From Achromobacter veterisilvae (lineage in GTDB: Bacteria > Pseudomonadota > Gammaproteobacteria > Burkholderiales > Burkholderiaceae_B): a stretch of 64,000 nt of DNA. Position numbers and translations under genes: made by a program. Location: contig NZ_UFQC01000016.1 of the NCBI RefSeq assembly GCF_900496975.1, forward strand, positions 1 to 64,000, written 5' to 3'. Shown in pieces: positions 63,094 to 64,000 of this stretch (its first letter is position 1; every line of letters starts with the position of its first letter). The notes below the pieces were generated by a model. The model was not told the DNA's origin. It made no database searches and saw only the letters and a program-made list of their open reading frames with translations.

Positions 63094-64000
<907 letters not shown>

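Overview
This is a contiguous, GC-rich stretch of a betaproteobacterial chromosome, most like the Alcaligenaceae (Bordetella/Achromobacter group). The evidence is codon use strongly biased to G/C third positions, a Bug/TctC-type binding protein, the rnc-era-recO and rpoE-rseA-rseB-mucD-lepA-lepB order, a PagL lipid A deacylase and an intracellular PHA depolymerase. These assignments come from reading the translations and from knowledge of the families; no database search was run. Nearly all of the window is core metabolism and housekeeping. No CRISPR array, tRNA, rRNA, prophage or complete insertion sequence was seen, and no clearly new multi-gene system.

Layout, left. 1-1302: the end of an orphan branched-chain amino acid ABC ATPase pair (livG plus a livF broken at the left edge). 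1303-5388: nth and an RnfB-like ferredoxin, a large nested inverted repeat, phaZ, ferredoxin-NADP reductase and a 7Fe ferredoxin, all on the minus strand. 5545-7143: pncB and a RidA protein. 7317-8653: a flavodoxin-like protein and mtfA. 8758-15530: relA, a transporter remnant, argE, trpB, trpA and accD. 15798-19554: pagL, then rne on the minus strand with a long structured leader.

Middle. 20066-23489: rluC, a HAD phosphatase and the msrPQ repair pair behind an ECF-sigma-like promoter. 23502-25666 (minus): maf, an RsmI-like methyltransferase and an AmiD-type amidase. 25793-32385: the fatty acid and phospholipid cluster yceD-rpmF-plsX-fabH-fabD-fabG-acpP-fabF. 32387-36583: a small membrane protein overlapping rpoE, then rseA, rseB and a DegP-type protease (envelope stress). 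36825-41757: lepA, lepB, rnc, era and a short recO.

Right. 41776-48089 is the most accessory-looking part: a LysR regulator, a threonine-synthase-like PLP enzyme, an AstE/AspA-type deacylase, a Bug binding protein, an ATP:ADP-antiporter-like transporter and a Tat-exported aldo/keto reductase. Then come a YccA membrane protein, the pepA-holC-hypothetical block, lptF without lptG, and a LysR divergent from a LivK-like binding protein followed by mmsA. Then cysB, a DUF2325 protein behind a Fur-box-like site, an NlpC/P60 lipoprotein, the overlapping prpE-glcG-like-UMF1 transporter chain, and the 5' part of acs running off the right edge.

The observations most worth checking are the yceD start (no ATG/GTG/TTG in the conserved N-terminus, but ATT behind a Shine-Dalgarno), the broken livF, the nested hairpin after phaZ, the ECF promoter of msrPQ, the short RecO, the base-composition patch in lepB and the deacylase/PLP/Bug module.
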